Source: Achromobacter agilis (GTDB lineage: Bacteria > Pseudomonadota > Gammaproteobacteria > Burkholderiales > Burkholderiaceae_B). Taken from it: 55,556 nt of DNA. Below, one piece after another: positions 16,786 to 24,987 of the stretch. The stretch is from NCBI RefSeq assembly GCF_900496965.1, contig NZ_UFQB01000035.1:1-55556 (forward strand). The letters run 5' to 3'. Numbering within the stretch: the first letter of the stretch is position 1; each line of letters begins with the position of its first letter. Below the pieces are notes generated by a model that worked only from the letters and a program-made list of their open reading frames with translations, was not told the origin of the DNA and ran no database searches. The translations under genes and the position numbers were made by a program.

Positions 16786-18201
16786 ATGAACGCTTCCTTG
16801 CACGCTGAAACGTTGCGCCGACCGGTCCCGGCTGCCTGTCTGGATGCCTTGCGCGCGCGCTTCGGCGACCGCTTGTCCGAGTCGTCCGCCGTGCGCGAAC
16901 ACCACGGCCGCGACGAATCCCCGTATCCGGCCATGCTGCCGGACGCCGTGGTCTTCGCGCACACGACCGAGGAAGTCGCCGAGGTCGCCAAGCTGTGCAA
17001 CGAGTACCGCGTTCCGCTGATTCCCTACGGCGCGGGTTCGTCGCTGGAAGGCCACATCCTGGCGATCCAGGGCGGCATCAGCCTCGATCTGTCGCAGATG
17101 AACAAGGTGCTGGCGGTGAACGCCGAAGACCTTACCGCCACCGTGCAGGCGGGCGTGCTGCGCAAGCAGCTCAACGAAGAGATCCGCGACACCGGCCTGT
17201 TCTTCCCGATCGATCCCGGCGCCGACGCCAGCCTGGGCGGCATGGCCGCCACGCGCGCTTCCGGCACCAACGCCGTGCGCTACGGCACCATGCGCGAAAA
17301 CGTCATGTCGCTGACCGTGGTGACGGCGGACGGGCGCATCGTCCGCACGGCGGGGCGCGCGCGCAAGTCGTCGGCCGGCTACGACCTGACGCGCATCTTC
17401 GTGGGCAGCGAAGGCACGCTGGGCATCATCACCGAAGTCACGGTGCGTCTGTATCCGCAGCCCGAGGCCGTGTCGGCCGCGGTCTGCAACTTCCCCACGC
17501 TCGACGCCGCCGTGCAGAGCGTTATCGAAATCATCCAGATGGGCGTGCCGGTCGCCCGCGTCGAATTCATGGACGCGGCCAGCGTGCGCTCGGTGAACCT
17601 GCACAGCAAGCTGAGCCTGCGCGAAACCCCGCTGCTGGTGTTCGAATTCCACGGCAGCCCGGCGGGCGTGCAGGAACAGGCCGAGACCGTCCAGGCGATC
17701 ACCGCGGACCATGGCGGCATGGACTTCGAATGGGCCGAACGTCCCGAAGACCGCAGCCGCCTCTGGACTGCCCGCCACAACGCCTATTTCGCCGGCCTGC
17801 AACTGCGTCCCGGATGCCGCGCCAGCACCACCGACGTATGCGTGCCGATCTCGCGCCTGGCGGATTGCGTGCGCGACACCGTCGAGGAACTGGACCGAGC
17901 CAGCTTCCCGTATACGATCGTGGGCCACGTCGGGGACGGCAATTTCCATGTGCTGATGCTGCTCGACGCCGACAGTGCCGAGGAATGGCAGGAGTCCGAA
18001 ACCATCAACCACAACCTGGTGCGCCGCGCGATCGCCGCCGACGGCACCTGCACCGGCGAGCACGGCGTGGGCCTGCACAAGATGCAGTTCATGGCCGAGG
18101 AACATGGCGAGGACGCCCTGGAACTGATGCGCAGCCTGAAGCACGCGTTCGATCCGAACAACATCCTGAACCCGGGCAAGATCGTTTCCTGGCAGGCCTG
18201 A
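16786..18201 (+). CDS. FAD-binding oxidase, D-lactate dehydrogenase (cytochrome) type
   Basis: 471 residues of the vanillyl-alcohol-oxidase/GlcD flavoprotein family, oxidising a D-2-hydroxyacid (probably D-lactate) and passing electrons to the respiratory chain. The FAD-binding part has PYGAGSSLEGHILAIQGG and DPGADASLGGMAATRASGTN. The C-terminal FAD-oxidase domain ends in GHVGDGNFHVL, GEHGVGLHKM and FDPNNILNPGKI, typical of DLD1/LDHD proteins. ATG 16786 is preceded by a weak purine stretch. A TAGAAT box at 16747-16752 may be its -10. It is a distinct paralogue of GlcD, which follows after an IS remnant and repeats. Confidence 0.85.
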   Translation: MNASLHAETLRRPVPAACLDALRARFGDRLSESSAVREHHGRDESPYPAMLPDAVVFAHTTEEVAEVAKLCNEYRVPLIPYGAGSSLEGHILAIQGGISLDLSQMNKVLAVNAEDLTATVQAGVLRKQLNEEIRDTGLFFPIDPGADASLGGMAATRASGTNAVRYGTMRENVMSLTVVTADGRIVRTAGRARKSSAGYDLTRIFVGSEGTLGIITEVTVRLYPQPEAVSAAVCNFPTLDAAVQSVIEIIQMGVPVARVEFMDAASVRSVNLHSKLSLRETPLLVFEFHGSPAGVQEQAETVQAITADHGGMDFEWAERPEDRSRLWTARHNAYFAGLQLRPGCRASTTDVCVPISRLADCVRDTVEELDRASFPYTIVGHVGDGNFHVLMLLDADSAEEWQESETINHNLVRRAIAADGTCTGEHGVGLHKMQFMAEEHGEDALELMRSLKHAFDPNNILNPGKIVSWQA

Positions 18202-18224
18202 GGCGGCCTCGCCGCCAGCAATCG

Positions 18225-18255
18225 AAGCCGACGCACCGCCGTCGGCTTTTTTTTT
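18225..18255 (+). terminator. terminator after the D-lactate dehydrogenase-type gene
   Basis: AAGCCGAC GCACCGCC GTCGGCTT followed by nine T residues. Confidence 0.87.
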
Positions 18256-18286
18256 GCGCCGGGCGCGGGCTTCTGCCCCGGAAAAG

Positions 18287-18335
18287 TGTCACCCATGTCC
18301 CCGTACGCCTGTTACCTATGTCCCCGGTCCATACA
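18287..18335. mobile_element. solitary IS481-like terminus (remnant)
   Basis: TGTCACCCATGTCCCCG (18287-18303) and TGTTACCTATGTCCCCG (18310-18326) repeat the paired motif of 66-105 with the same 23-bp period, followed by GTCCATACA. No transposase lies on either side, so this is an orphan end or a mobile terminus-only element. Confidence 0.55.
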
Positions 18336-18468
18336 GCCAGCCCCCTTGGGGGGCAGCAAGCCCCGGAAAGGGGCGCAGCGTGGGGGCCGGCCCGCCGCCG
18401 GGCCGCCCCAAGGCGGGCCAGCCCCCTTGGGGGGCAGCAAGCCCCGGAAAGGGGCGCAGCGTGGGGGC
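18336..18468. repeat. 52-bp GC-rich repeat, perfect tandem duplication (period 81)
   Basis: The unit at 18336-18387 is repeated without a mismatch at 18417-18468. It contains CCCCCTTGGGGGGCAGCAAG, CCCCGGAAAGGGGCGCAGCG and TGGGGGC, so it folds into two hairpins. The linker holds CCGCCGGGCCGCCCCAAGGC, itself nearly palindromic. The same plan, an IS end followed by a duplicated unit, is seen at 66-257. The remaining 99 bp before glcD hold no recognised feature. Confidence 0.75.
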
Positions 18469-18567
18469 ATCAACTAACTACTGGTTACGTATCTGCAGGC
18501 GCCACCCCCCCGGATGCGGGTAAATCCCGGCCTGCTTATAGCGGCCTCTCGCGCTATTGTTGCGCTC

Positions 18568-20067
18568 ATGAATTCATTGGTCGAAACCGGCCTGGCACAA
18601 GTGCAGGCGCCTTATTCTTTGCAGCAGCTCATCGAGGCCCTGTCGGCGGCTTTGCCCGCGCACTGCATACTGTTCCGCGAGGAAGATACCCGCCCTTACG
18701 AGTGCGACGGCCTTTCCCTTTACCGCGCGCTGCCGGCGGTCGTTGCCTTGCCCGAAACCGAGGAGCAGGTGCAGGCCGTCATGCGCATCTGCAAGCGGTT
18801 GAACGCGCCCATCGTGGCGCGCGGCGCGGGCACCGGCCTATCGGGCGGCGCCATGCCGCACAGCCGGGGCGTGCTGCTCGGCCTGTCGAAATTCAACCGC
18901 ATCAAGCACATCGATCTGGCGAGCGCGACGGCCATCGTCCAGCCCGGCGTGCGCAACCTGGCCATCTCGGAAGCCGCCGCGCCTTACGGCCTGTACTACG
19001 CGCCCGATCCCTCCAGCCAGATCGCCTGTTCGATCGGCGGCAACGTCGCGGAGAATTCCGGCGGGGTGCACTGCCTGAAGTACGGGTTGACGGTGCACAA
19101 CGTGCTGCGCGTGCGCGTGGTGACCATCGATGGCGACGTGGTCGAGCTCGGCTCGGAAGCGCCGGATGCGCCTGGCCTGGATCTGCTGTCCGTTTTCATC
19201 GGGTCGGAGGGCATGCTGGGCGTGGTCACGGAAGTCACGGTCAAGCTGATACCCAAGCCGGCCTGCGCGCAGGTCGTCATGGCCAGTTTTTCCAGCGTGG
19301 AGGCCGCCGGCAACGCGGTCACGCAAGTCATCGCCCAGGGCATGATCCCCGCCGGCCTGGAAATGATGGACCGGCGCGCGACGCATATGGTCGAACCCTT
19401 TGTGCGCGCGGGCTACGACATGGACGCGCAGGCGATCCTGCTGTGCGAATCGGATGGCACGCCCGAAGAGGTGGAGCACGAGATCGCGCGCATGGAGGCC
19501 GTGTTCCGCGCGGCGGGCGCCACGCGCTGCCAGGTCTCGGCTTCCGAGGCCGAGCGCCTGAAGTTCTGGGCTGGCCGCAAGAATGCGTTTCCGGCCGCGG
19601 GCCGGGTGTCGCCCGATTACTATTGCATGGACGGCACGATTCCGCGCCGCCATCTGGCGCGCGTGCTGGGCGCCATCGAGCAGATGGAAGACGAATTCGG
19701 ACTGCGCTGCGCCAACGTATTCCACGCGGGCGACGGCAATCTGCATCCGTTGATCCTGTTCGATTCGAACAAGCCGGACGAAGTGGAGCGTGCCGAGAAA
19801 TTCGGCGCGGCCATTCTTGAACTGTGCGTGCAGGTAGGAGGGACCGTGACCGGAGAGCACGGTGTGGGAATGGAGAAGATAAATCAAATGTGCGTGCAAT
19901 TCTCTCGCGAAGAACTCGACGCGTTCCTGGCGGTAAAGCGGGCGTTCGACCCGCCGTGCCTGCTCAATCCTGAAAAGGTCATCCCCACGCTGGCCCGCTG
20001 CGCCGAATACGGCAAGATGCATGTCCATGCTGGAGAGTTGCGCTTCCCCGATCTCGCCCGTTTCTAG
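18568..20067 (+). CDS. glcD: glycolate oxidase subunit GlcD
   Basis: The 499-residue FAD-linked catalytic subunit of glycolate dehydrogenase (glycolate to glyoxylate). FAD-binding motifs are PIVARGAGTGLSGGAMPHSRG, DPSSQIACSIGGNVAENSGG and LLSVFIGSEGMLGVVTEV. The C-terminus has VFHAGDGNLHPLILFD and GEHGVGMEKI. Length matches E. coli GlcD (499). ATG 18568 gives MNSLVETGLAQ; an open stretch of 18 codons precedes it without a ribosome site. It is first in a compact glcD-glcE-glcF operon (gaps of 12 and 6 bp). Confidence 0.94.
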   Translation: MNSLVETGLAQVQAPYSLQQLIEALSAALPAHCILFREEDTRPYECDGLSLYRALPAVVALPETEEQVQAVMRICKRLNAPIVARGAGTGLSGGAMPHSRGVLLGLSKFNRIKHIDLASATAIVQPGVRNLAISEAAAPYGLYYAPDPSSQIACSIGGNVAENSGGVHCLKYGLTVHNVLRVRVVTIDGDVVELGSEAPDAPGLDLLSVFIGSEGMLGVVTEVTVKLIPKPACAQVVMASFSSVEAAGNAVTQVIAQGMIPAGLEMMDRRATHMVEPFVRAGYDMDAQAILLCESDGTPEEVEHEIARMEAVFRAAGATRCQVSASEAERLKFWAGRKNAFPAAGRVSPDYYCMDGTIPRRHLARVLGAIEQMEDEFGLRCANVFHAGDGNLHPLILFDSNKPDEVERAEKFGAAILELCVQVGGTVTGEHGVGMEKINQMCVQFSREELDAFLAVKRAFDPPCLLNPEKVIPTLARCAEYGKMHVHAGELRFPDLARF

Positions 20068-20079
20068 GACGCATCCCCT

Positions 20080-21186
20080 ATGGATTTCGTCCTGTCGGAG
20101 TTGTGCGACCAGGTCATGACGGCCCGTGCCGGCCACAAACCCCTGTTCGTGATGGGTGGCGGCAGCAAGGCGTTCTACGGCAATTACCGCCCGGTAACGC
20201 CGCAGGACGGACATTGCCTGCTGGACATGACACCCTATCGAGGCATCGTCAGCTACCACCCTTCCGAGCTGGTCGTGACGGTGCGCGCTGGAACCCCTTT
20301 GGCGGAACTGGAAGCCGCGCTGGCCGAGAACGGGCAGATGCTGGCATTCGAGCCGCCGCATTTCTCACCGGCCGCCACGGTCGGCGGCTGCGTCGCGGCG
20401 GGCCTTTCGGGGCCGCGCCGCATGAGCGCCGGCGCGCTGAAGGATTTTGTGCTGGGCGCGCGGCTGCTGGATTCGGAGGGGCGCATCCTGTCGTTCGGCG
20501 GCGAGGTCATGAAGAACGTGGCGGGCTACGACGTCTCTCGCCTCCTGGCCGGATCGCACGGTATCTTCGGCGCGATTCTGGACGTCTCCTTGAAGGTCGT
20601 GCCCCGGCCGATGGAAGAGCTGACGCTGGTGCTGCCCGCCACACAGGCGCAGGCGCTGGCCAGTTTCGCCCTGTGGCGCGGCAAGCCCCTGCCGATTTCG
20701 GCCACCAGTTGGGCCGGCGGCGACGGCGATGCCGAAGGCGCGATGACGGTGCGCCTGTCCGGCGCGCCTCCGGCTGTTGCCAGCGCCCGCCAATTGATCG
20801 GCGGCGATCCGCTGGCGCCCGAGGCGGCGGCAGGCTGGTGGCGATCACTGCGCGAGCAGACCCATCCCTTTTTTACGCCGGGCCGACCATTGTGGCGCCT
20901 GGCCTTGCCGCCCACGGCCGCCGCGCTCGGGCTGGGCCCGACCCTGCTGGAGTGGGGAGGAGGGCAGCGCTGGCTGTCGGGCTCGCACGACGCGGCCGCG
21001 CTGCGCGAAACCGCGGCGCGGCTGGGCGGGCACGCGACGCTGTTCCGGACCGGCCACGGCAAGCCGCCGGCCGACGGCGTATTCCATCCGCTGGCGCCGG
21101 GGATCGCTTCGATCACGCGCCGGCTCAAACAAGAGCTCGATCCGGCCGGCCTGTTCAATCCCGGTCGCCTGGTCCTGGAGCTATAG
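20080..21186 (+). CDS. glcE: glycolate oxidase subunit GlcE
   Basis: The 368-residue second FAD-binding subunit of glycolate dehydrogenase. It carries FVMGGGSKAFYGN, TVGGCVAAGLSGPRRMSAGAL and EVMKNVAGYDVSRLLAGSHG, with a C-terminal RLKQELDPAGLFNPGRL. It starts 12 bp after glcD and ends 6 bp before glcF. The ATG at 20080 is taken because it opens the conserved MDFVLSELCDQV; the upstream site is weak, which suggests coupling to glcD translation. Confidence 0.93.
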   Translation: MDFVLSELCDQVMTARAGHKPLFVMGGGSKAFYGNYRPVTPQDGHCLLDMTPYRGIVSYHPSELVVTVRAGTPLAELEAALAENGQMLAFEPPHFSPAATVGGCVAAGLSGPRRMSAGALKDFVLGARLLDSEGRILSFGGEVMKNVAGYDVSRLLAGSHGIFGAILDVSLKVVPRPMEELTLVLPATQAQALASFALWRGKPLPISATSWAGGDGDAEGAMTVRLSGAPPAVASARQLIGGDPLAPEAAAGWWRSLREQTHPFFTPGRPLWRLALPPTAAALGLGPTLLEWGGGQRWLSGSHDAAALRETAARLGGHATLFRTGHGKPPADGVFHPLAPGIASITRRLKQELDPAGLFNPGRLVLEL

Positions 21187-21192
21187 AGCATC

Positions 21193-22425
21193 ATGCAAAC
21201 CAAGCTGGCATCCTGGGCACGCGATACCGATCTGGGCAACGAGGCCGACGCCATCCTCAGGCGTTGCGTGCACTGCGGCTTCTGCACGGCCACCTGTCCG
21301 ACCTATCAGGTGCTGGGCGATGAACTGGACAGCCCGCGCGGACGCATCTACCTCATCAAGCAGGTGCTGGAGGGCGCCGAGCCCACGCAGTCCACTCAGC
21401 AGCATCTGGACCGCTGCCTGACCTGCCGCAATTGCGAAACCACGTGCCCCTCGGGCGTCGAGTACGGGCACCTGGTGGACATCGGCCGCAAGATCGTGGA
21501 CGAGCGCGTGTCGCGTTCCTGGGGCGACCGGACGAAGCGCACCCTGCTGCGCAAGGCCATGATGTCGCCGCTGTTCGCGCCCGCGATGCGGTTGGGGCAG
21601 GCCGTGCGCGGCCTGCTGCCTGAATCGCTGAAACGCAAAGTGCCTGAACGCCGCGACGCCGGCGCGCTGCCGCAAGTGGCCGGGCATGCCCGGCAGGTGC
21701 TGATGCTGGCGGGCTGCGTGCAGCCCGCCATGATGCCGACGATCGACGCCGCCACCATCCGCGTGCTGGATGCCGTCGGTATCGGCGCGCGCATCGCGCC
21801 GGGGGCCGGCTGCTGCGGAGCCGTCAGCTTTCACCTGGATGCGCAGGACGACGCGCTGGCGCAGATGCGCGCCAATGTCGATGCCTGGTGGCCGCTCGTG
21901 CAGGACGGCAAGGTCGAGGCCATTGTCATGAACGCATCCGGTTGCGGCGCCATGGTGAAAGAGTACGCCCACCATCTGCGGCACGAGTCCGCCTACGCGC
22001 AGAAGGCCGCGGACATCGTGGCGTTGGTGAAGGACGTGGCCGAGATCGTCGCGCCGCATGCCGCGCAGTTGCGCGAGCGCTTGCCCGCGGGCACCCGGGC
22101 GGCGTTTCATCCACCGTGCACCTTGCAGCACTGGCAGGGCCTGCGGCCGCTGTCGGAGCAATTGCTTGCCGAGCTGGGCTTCGAATTGCAGCCGTTCGCC
22201 GACAAGCACCTGTGCTGCGGTTCGGCGGGCGCCTATTCCGTGCTGAATCCCGAGATTGCCTTGCAGTTGCGGGACCGCAAGCTGAGCGCCATTTCCGCTG
22301 GCGGGCCGGACGTGATCCTGTCCGCCAACATCGGCTGCATCGGCCACTTGCAAAGCGGCACCGATACGCCGGTGCGGCATTGGATCGAGGTCGTGGACGA
22401 GCGCCTGAGATCTGCGGCGGGGTGA
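21193..22425 (+). CDS. glcF: glycolate oxidase iron-sulfur subunit GlcF
   Basis: 410 residues. Two 4Fe-4S motifs of the ferredoxin kind are CVHCGFCTATCPTY (about 18-30) and CLTCRNCETTCPSG (about 76-90). They are followed by two CCG domains with PGAGCCGAVSFHLD and KHLCCGSAGAYSVL. It passes electrons from GlcDE to the membrane quinone pool. No glcC regulator or glcB malate synthase is nearby. It is the last gene of the operon, and an array of palindromes rather than a normal terminator follows. Confidence 0.94.
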   Translation: MQTKLASWARDTDLGNEADAILRRCVHCGFCTATCPTYQVLGDELDSPRGRIYLIKQVLEGAEPTQSTQQHLDRCLTCRNCETTCPSGVEYGHLVDIGRKIVDERVSRSWGDRTKRTLLRKAMMSPLFAPAMRLGQAVRGLLPESLKRKVPERRDAGALPQVAGHARQVLMLAGCVQPAMMPTIDAATIRVLDAVGIGARIAPGAGCCGAVSFHLDAQDDALAQMRANVDAWWPLVQDGKVEAIVMNASGCGAMVKEYAHHLRHESAYAQKAADIVALVKDVAEIVAPHAAQLRERLPAGTRAAFHPPCTLQHWQGLRPLSEQLLAELGFELQPFADKHLCCGSAGAYSVLNPEIALQLRDRKLSAISAGGPDVILSANIGCIGHLQSGTDTPVRHWIEVVDERLRSAAG

Positions 22426-22434
22426 TGTCGCGGT

Positions 22435-22623
22435 GGTGTCAGACACCCGTGGGGCGCCGGCTTCCGTCTGGGCGGGCGTCTCGTAAGGGTGTCAGACACT
22501 GGCAAGTTCAAGGTGTCTGAAACCAGCAAATCCCAGGTGTCTGACACCCCTATGTTTCAGGTGTCTGACACCCTTACTGGCAGGCCGCCAAGTTCGAGTT
22601 GGCGTCCCCGGGTGTCAGACACC
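22435..22623. repeat. array of six 13-bp palindromes GGTGTC(A/T)GACACC
   Basis: Copies lie at 22435-22447, 22488-22500 (last base T), 22512-22524 (GGTGTCTGAAACC), 22536-22548, 22560-22572 and 22611-22623. The four central copies start exactly 24 bp apart with unrelated 11-bp spacers; the outer ones are 53 and 51 bp away. The central base alternates A or T. They could be binding sites of a dimeric protein or a dispersed repeat that accumulated here. No protein is credible across the array. Confidence 0.85.
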
Positions 22624-22670
22624 TCCACAGGCAACAGCTCCATTCCACCGCCCCTGCGCGCGGCCGGCGC

Positions 22671-22711
22671 AAAAAAAAGCCCCATGGCGAACCATGGGGC
22701 AGGGGCTTTTC
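22671..22711. terminator. terminator between the array and the amidohydrolase gene
   Basis: GCCCCATGG CGAA CCATGGGGC with eight A residues on its left, so on the minus strand it is a strong hairpin plus T-run for the gene ending at 22774. On the plus strand, AAAAGCCCC can also pair with GGGGCTTTT to give a weaker terminator for glcDEF. Confidence 0.88.
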
Positions 22712-22773
22712 AACCCACTATTCCGGCCAGGCTTACCACGCCGCTGGCCGGCACTGCGCGCAAACGTCCGGCG

Positions 22774-23649
22774 TCAAGCCGTTTGCGCGCGAGTCCAGGC
22801 GATGAGCGCGGCGGTGAGGTCGCGCAGATCGGCTTTCAGGCGGCCGTAGTTCTCGGACGGGCGCAGCGTGACCTCGTCCATATAGAGCTTGCGGTTGATC
22901 TCGATCTGCAGACTGTGGCGGCCTTCCTGGGGGCGGCCGAAGGCGCGCACCAGTTCCACGCCCTTATAGGGATCGTTCACGGTGACGTCATAGCCGCGTT
23001 CGCGCAGCCAGGCGGCGATGAATTCGCGGAAGGCCGGGTCGCTGGTGCTGCCGTCGCGGTCGCCCAGCACGAAATCGGGGTGGACCAGGCCGGGGCGGTC
23101 GGTGGCGAAGGCGCCAGCGACGCTGGGCATGGAGTGGCAGTTGATGTGCCAGACCTTGCCGAACTTCCGGTGGGCGTCGTCCAGCACGCGGCCGAGGGCG
23201 GCGTGATAGGGCTTCCAGCAGGCGTTGATGCGGTGGCGGACTTCCTCGACCGTCAGCTTGCGGTCGTACAGCGGCGTGCCGTCATCGAGCATGCGCCAGA
23301 TCAGGCCCTTGCCCAGCTTGACCTTGGGCGAGGCGTTGAGCGCGTCGGGCCAGGGTTCATCCAGCAGCAGTTCGTCGATCTCGTCGGGCGCGCGGTTGGC
23401 GTCGATGTAGGCGCGCGGGAAGGCGGCGGCGATCATGGGCACGCCCATCTCGAGGGCGTCGCTCCAGAGGTCGTCAACCCAGGTGTCCTCGGCTGTGCGC
23501 AATGCGCCAAAGTCCACCGCGGCCGCGAAATCGGGAGGGTAGGCGGTGCCGCTGTGCGGGGAGTCCAGCACGAGCGGGGCCGAGGATTCCGAATCCGGAT
23601 ATTGCTGCGGAAGGTCGAGCCGGTAAGACAGGGGTTGGGTAATTCGCAT
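22774..23649 (-). CDS. N-formylglutamate amidohydrolase family protein
   Basis: 291 residues of the FGase/HutG-type zinc hydrolase family, which releases formate from N-formylglutamate or acts on related N-acyl amino acids. Visible motifs are LVLDSPHSGTAYPPDF, KVWHINCHSMPS and the late SLQIEINRKLYMDE, which bring the metal and substrate residues together. No other histidine-degradation gene is adjacent, so its substrate in this organism is uncertain. ATG 23649 opens a typical MRITQPLSYRLD. Confidence 0.86.
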   Translation of the reverse strand: MRITQPLSYRLDLPQQYPDSESSAPLVLDSPHSGTAYPPDFAAAVDFGALRTAEDTWVDDLWSDALEMGVPMIAAAFPRAYIDANRAPDEIDELLLDEPWPDALNASPKVKLGKGLIWRMLDDGTPLYDRKLTVEEVRHRINACWKPYHAALGRVLDDAHRKFGKVWHINCHSMPSVAGAFATDRPGLVHPDFVLGDRDGSTSDPAFREFIAAWLRERGYDVTVNDPYKGVELVRAFGRPQEGRHSLQIEINRKLYMDEVTLRPSENYGRLKADLRDLTAALIAWTRAQTA

Positions 23650-23716
23650 ATGGGGGGAGTGCGTTCGTGAATCGGAGGCCCCCGCGCCCCTGAAGGCGGC
23701 GGGGACCGAAGATCGA

Positions 23717-24706
23717 TCAGTCGATCTTCACGTTGGCTTCTTTGGCGATGCGCTTGTTCTTGGCGATTTCAGCCGAGATCTGCGCGGCGAATTCGGCCGG
23801 GGTGTTGGCGGCCGGCGCGGCGCCCAGGGCTTCCAGGCGGGTCTTGACGTCGGCTTCGGCGCTGACCTTCTGCACGGCCGCGTTCAGCTTGTCCAGCACG
23901 GGCTGGGGCAGCTTGGCGGGAGCCACCAGGCCGAACCACGAGGCGTCGTTCACCGCCGGCAGGCCGGCTTCGGCGAAGGTGGGAACGTCGGGCAGGGACG
24001 CGACACGCTTGGGCGAGGCGACGGCCATGGCGATCAGGCGGCCGGATTGCACGTGCGGCAGCGTGGAGGGCAGGTTGTCGTACATGACGTCGACCTGGCC
24101 GGCCAGCGCGTCGTTGAGTGCCGGGCCCACGCCGCGGTAAGGAACGTGCATCAGGTTGGTGCCCGAGGCCATCTTGAACAGTTCGCCCATCATGTGCGAG
24201 ACCGAACCGTTGCCGGCGGACGCGTAGGTCAGCTTGCCCGGTTCGCTCTTGGCCAGCTTGATGAGGTCGGCGATATTCTTGGCCTGGACCTTCGGGTTGA
24301 TGGTCATGATGTTCGGCACGGCCGCCAGGTTCGAGATGGGCGTGAAGTCCTTCTCGCCATCGAACGGCAGGTTCGGGTAGATGGCCGGGTTGATGCCGTG
24401 CGTGCTGACGGTGGCGATGCCCAGAACATAGCCGTCCGGCGCGCTGCTGGCGACGAACGCGCTGCCGATCGAGCCGCCGGCGCCGCCGCGGTTTTCCACC
24501 ACGACGGTCTGGCCCAGTTCCTTGCTCAGCTTGTCGGCGAACAGGCGGCCGACGATGTCGGTCGTGCCTCCGGGCGGGAAGGGTACGATCAGGCGGATGG
24601 GCTTGGACGGGTACGCGTCTTCAGCGTGCGCGATGCCCGAGGTGAGCGGCGTGGCCAGGGTCGCGGCGGCGACACACAGGCCCAGGACAACTTTACGGCG
24701 TTGCAT
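23717..24706 (-). CDS. Bug-family periplasmic solute-binding protein (tripartite tricarboxylate transport)
   Basis: 329 residues. The signal peptide MQRRKVVLGLCVAAATLATP is cleaved near AHAED. The mature protein has YPSKPIRLIVPFPPGGTTDIVGR, VVVENRGGAGGSIGS and the usual Bug core with YRGVGPALNDALAGQVDVMYD. Bug proteins are expanded in Bordetella and relatives and bind carboxylates or other small anions. No TctA/TctB membrane genes are present, so it is an orphan receptor. ATG 24706 has AGGGGAA upstream; the frame extends 40 codons further but lacks a signal sequence there. It is divergent from a LysR gene that may regulate it. Confidence 0.92.
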   Translation of the reverse strand: MQRRKVVLGLCVAAATLATPLTSGIAHAEDAYPSKPIRLIVPFPPGGTTDIVGRLFADKLSKELGQTVVVENRGGAGGSIGSAFVASSAPDGYVLGIATVSTHGINPAIYPNLPFDGEKDFTPISNLAAVPNIMTINPKVQAKNIADLIKLAKSEPGKLTYASAGNGSVSHMMGELFKMASGTNLMHVPYRGVGPALNDALAGQVDVMYDNLPSTLPHVQSGRLIAMAVASPKRVASLPDVPTFAEAGLPAVNDASWFGLVAPAKLPQPVLDKLNAAVQKVSAEADVKTRLEALGAAPAANTPAEFAAQISAEIAKNKRIAKEANVKID

Positions 24707-24780
24707 GGATTCCCCTAATGAATTGGAAAGCGGATGCGCAAAGGCAGACGCAAACGCAACGATTCTTTCCTGACCGCCCT

Positions 24781-24792
24781 GTTTGCGCAAAC
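24781..24792. promoter_or_regulatory. 12-bp palindrome, candidate operator for the divergent LysR/Bug pair
   Basis: GTTTGCGCAAAC is a perfect palindrome in the 281-bp divergent gap. The half TGCGCAAA is repeated at 24735-24742. It is a reasonable LysR-type binding site by position only. Confidence 0.35.
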
Positions 24793-24987
24793 GAAAGTTT
24801 CTCCGTAAGCTATGACTTTTTTTCATGCCTCTTTTGGCGGCGGCCGTCTAAGCCGCTGTTTTTTGCCTCTCAATCTGAAACAATTTGTGTTTCGCGGCGA
24901 GGCGCGGGACCGATTCTCTGAAGCGTCCCGGGCAAGAACTGCCCCGCAGCGGGCAAGGAGCCCACGGCAACCGTGGGAGCGATATTT

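Noticed and set aside
13497..18144. Minus-strand open frames of about 900 codons opposite tldD, aroG and the flavoprotein gene
   Set aside because: They are shadows of known genes, lack domains and ribosome sites, and read through the attenuator and a repeat.
18254..18523. Small Gly/Pro-rich frames across the duplicated repeat
   Set aside because: They are translations of hairpin repeats and repeat themselves with the DNA period.
22488..22572. CRISPR array
   Set aside because: Units are 13 bp with 11-bp spacers, much too short, and no cas genes are present.
22489..23670. Reading of the palindrome array as a protein with VSDT repeats
   Set aside because: The 24-bp period keeps one frame open on both strands because the unit is palindromic; the spacers show no coding pattern and the frame then runs antisense to the amidohydrolase gene.
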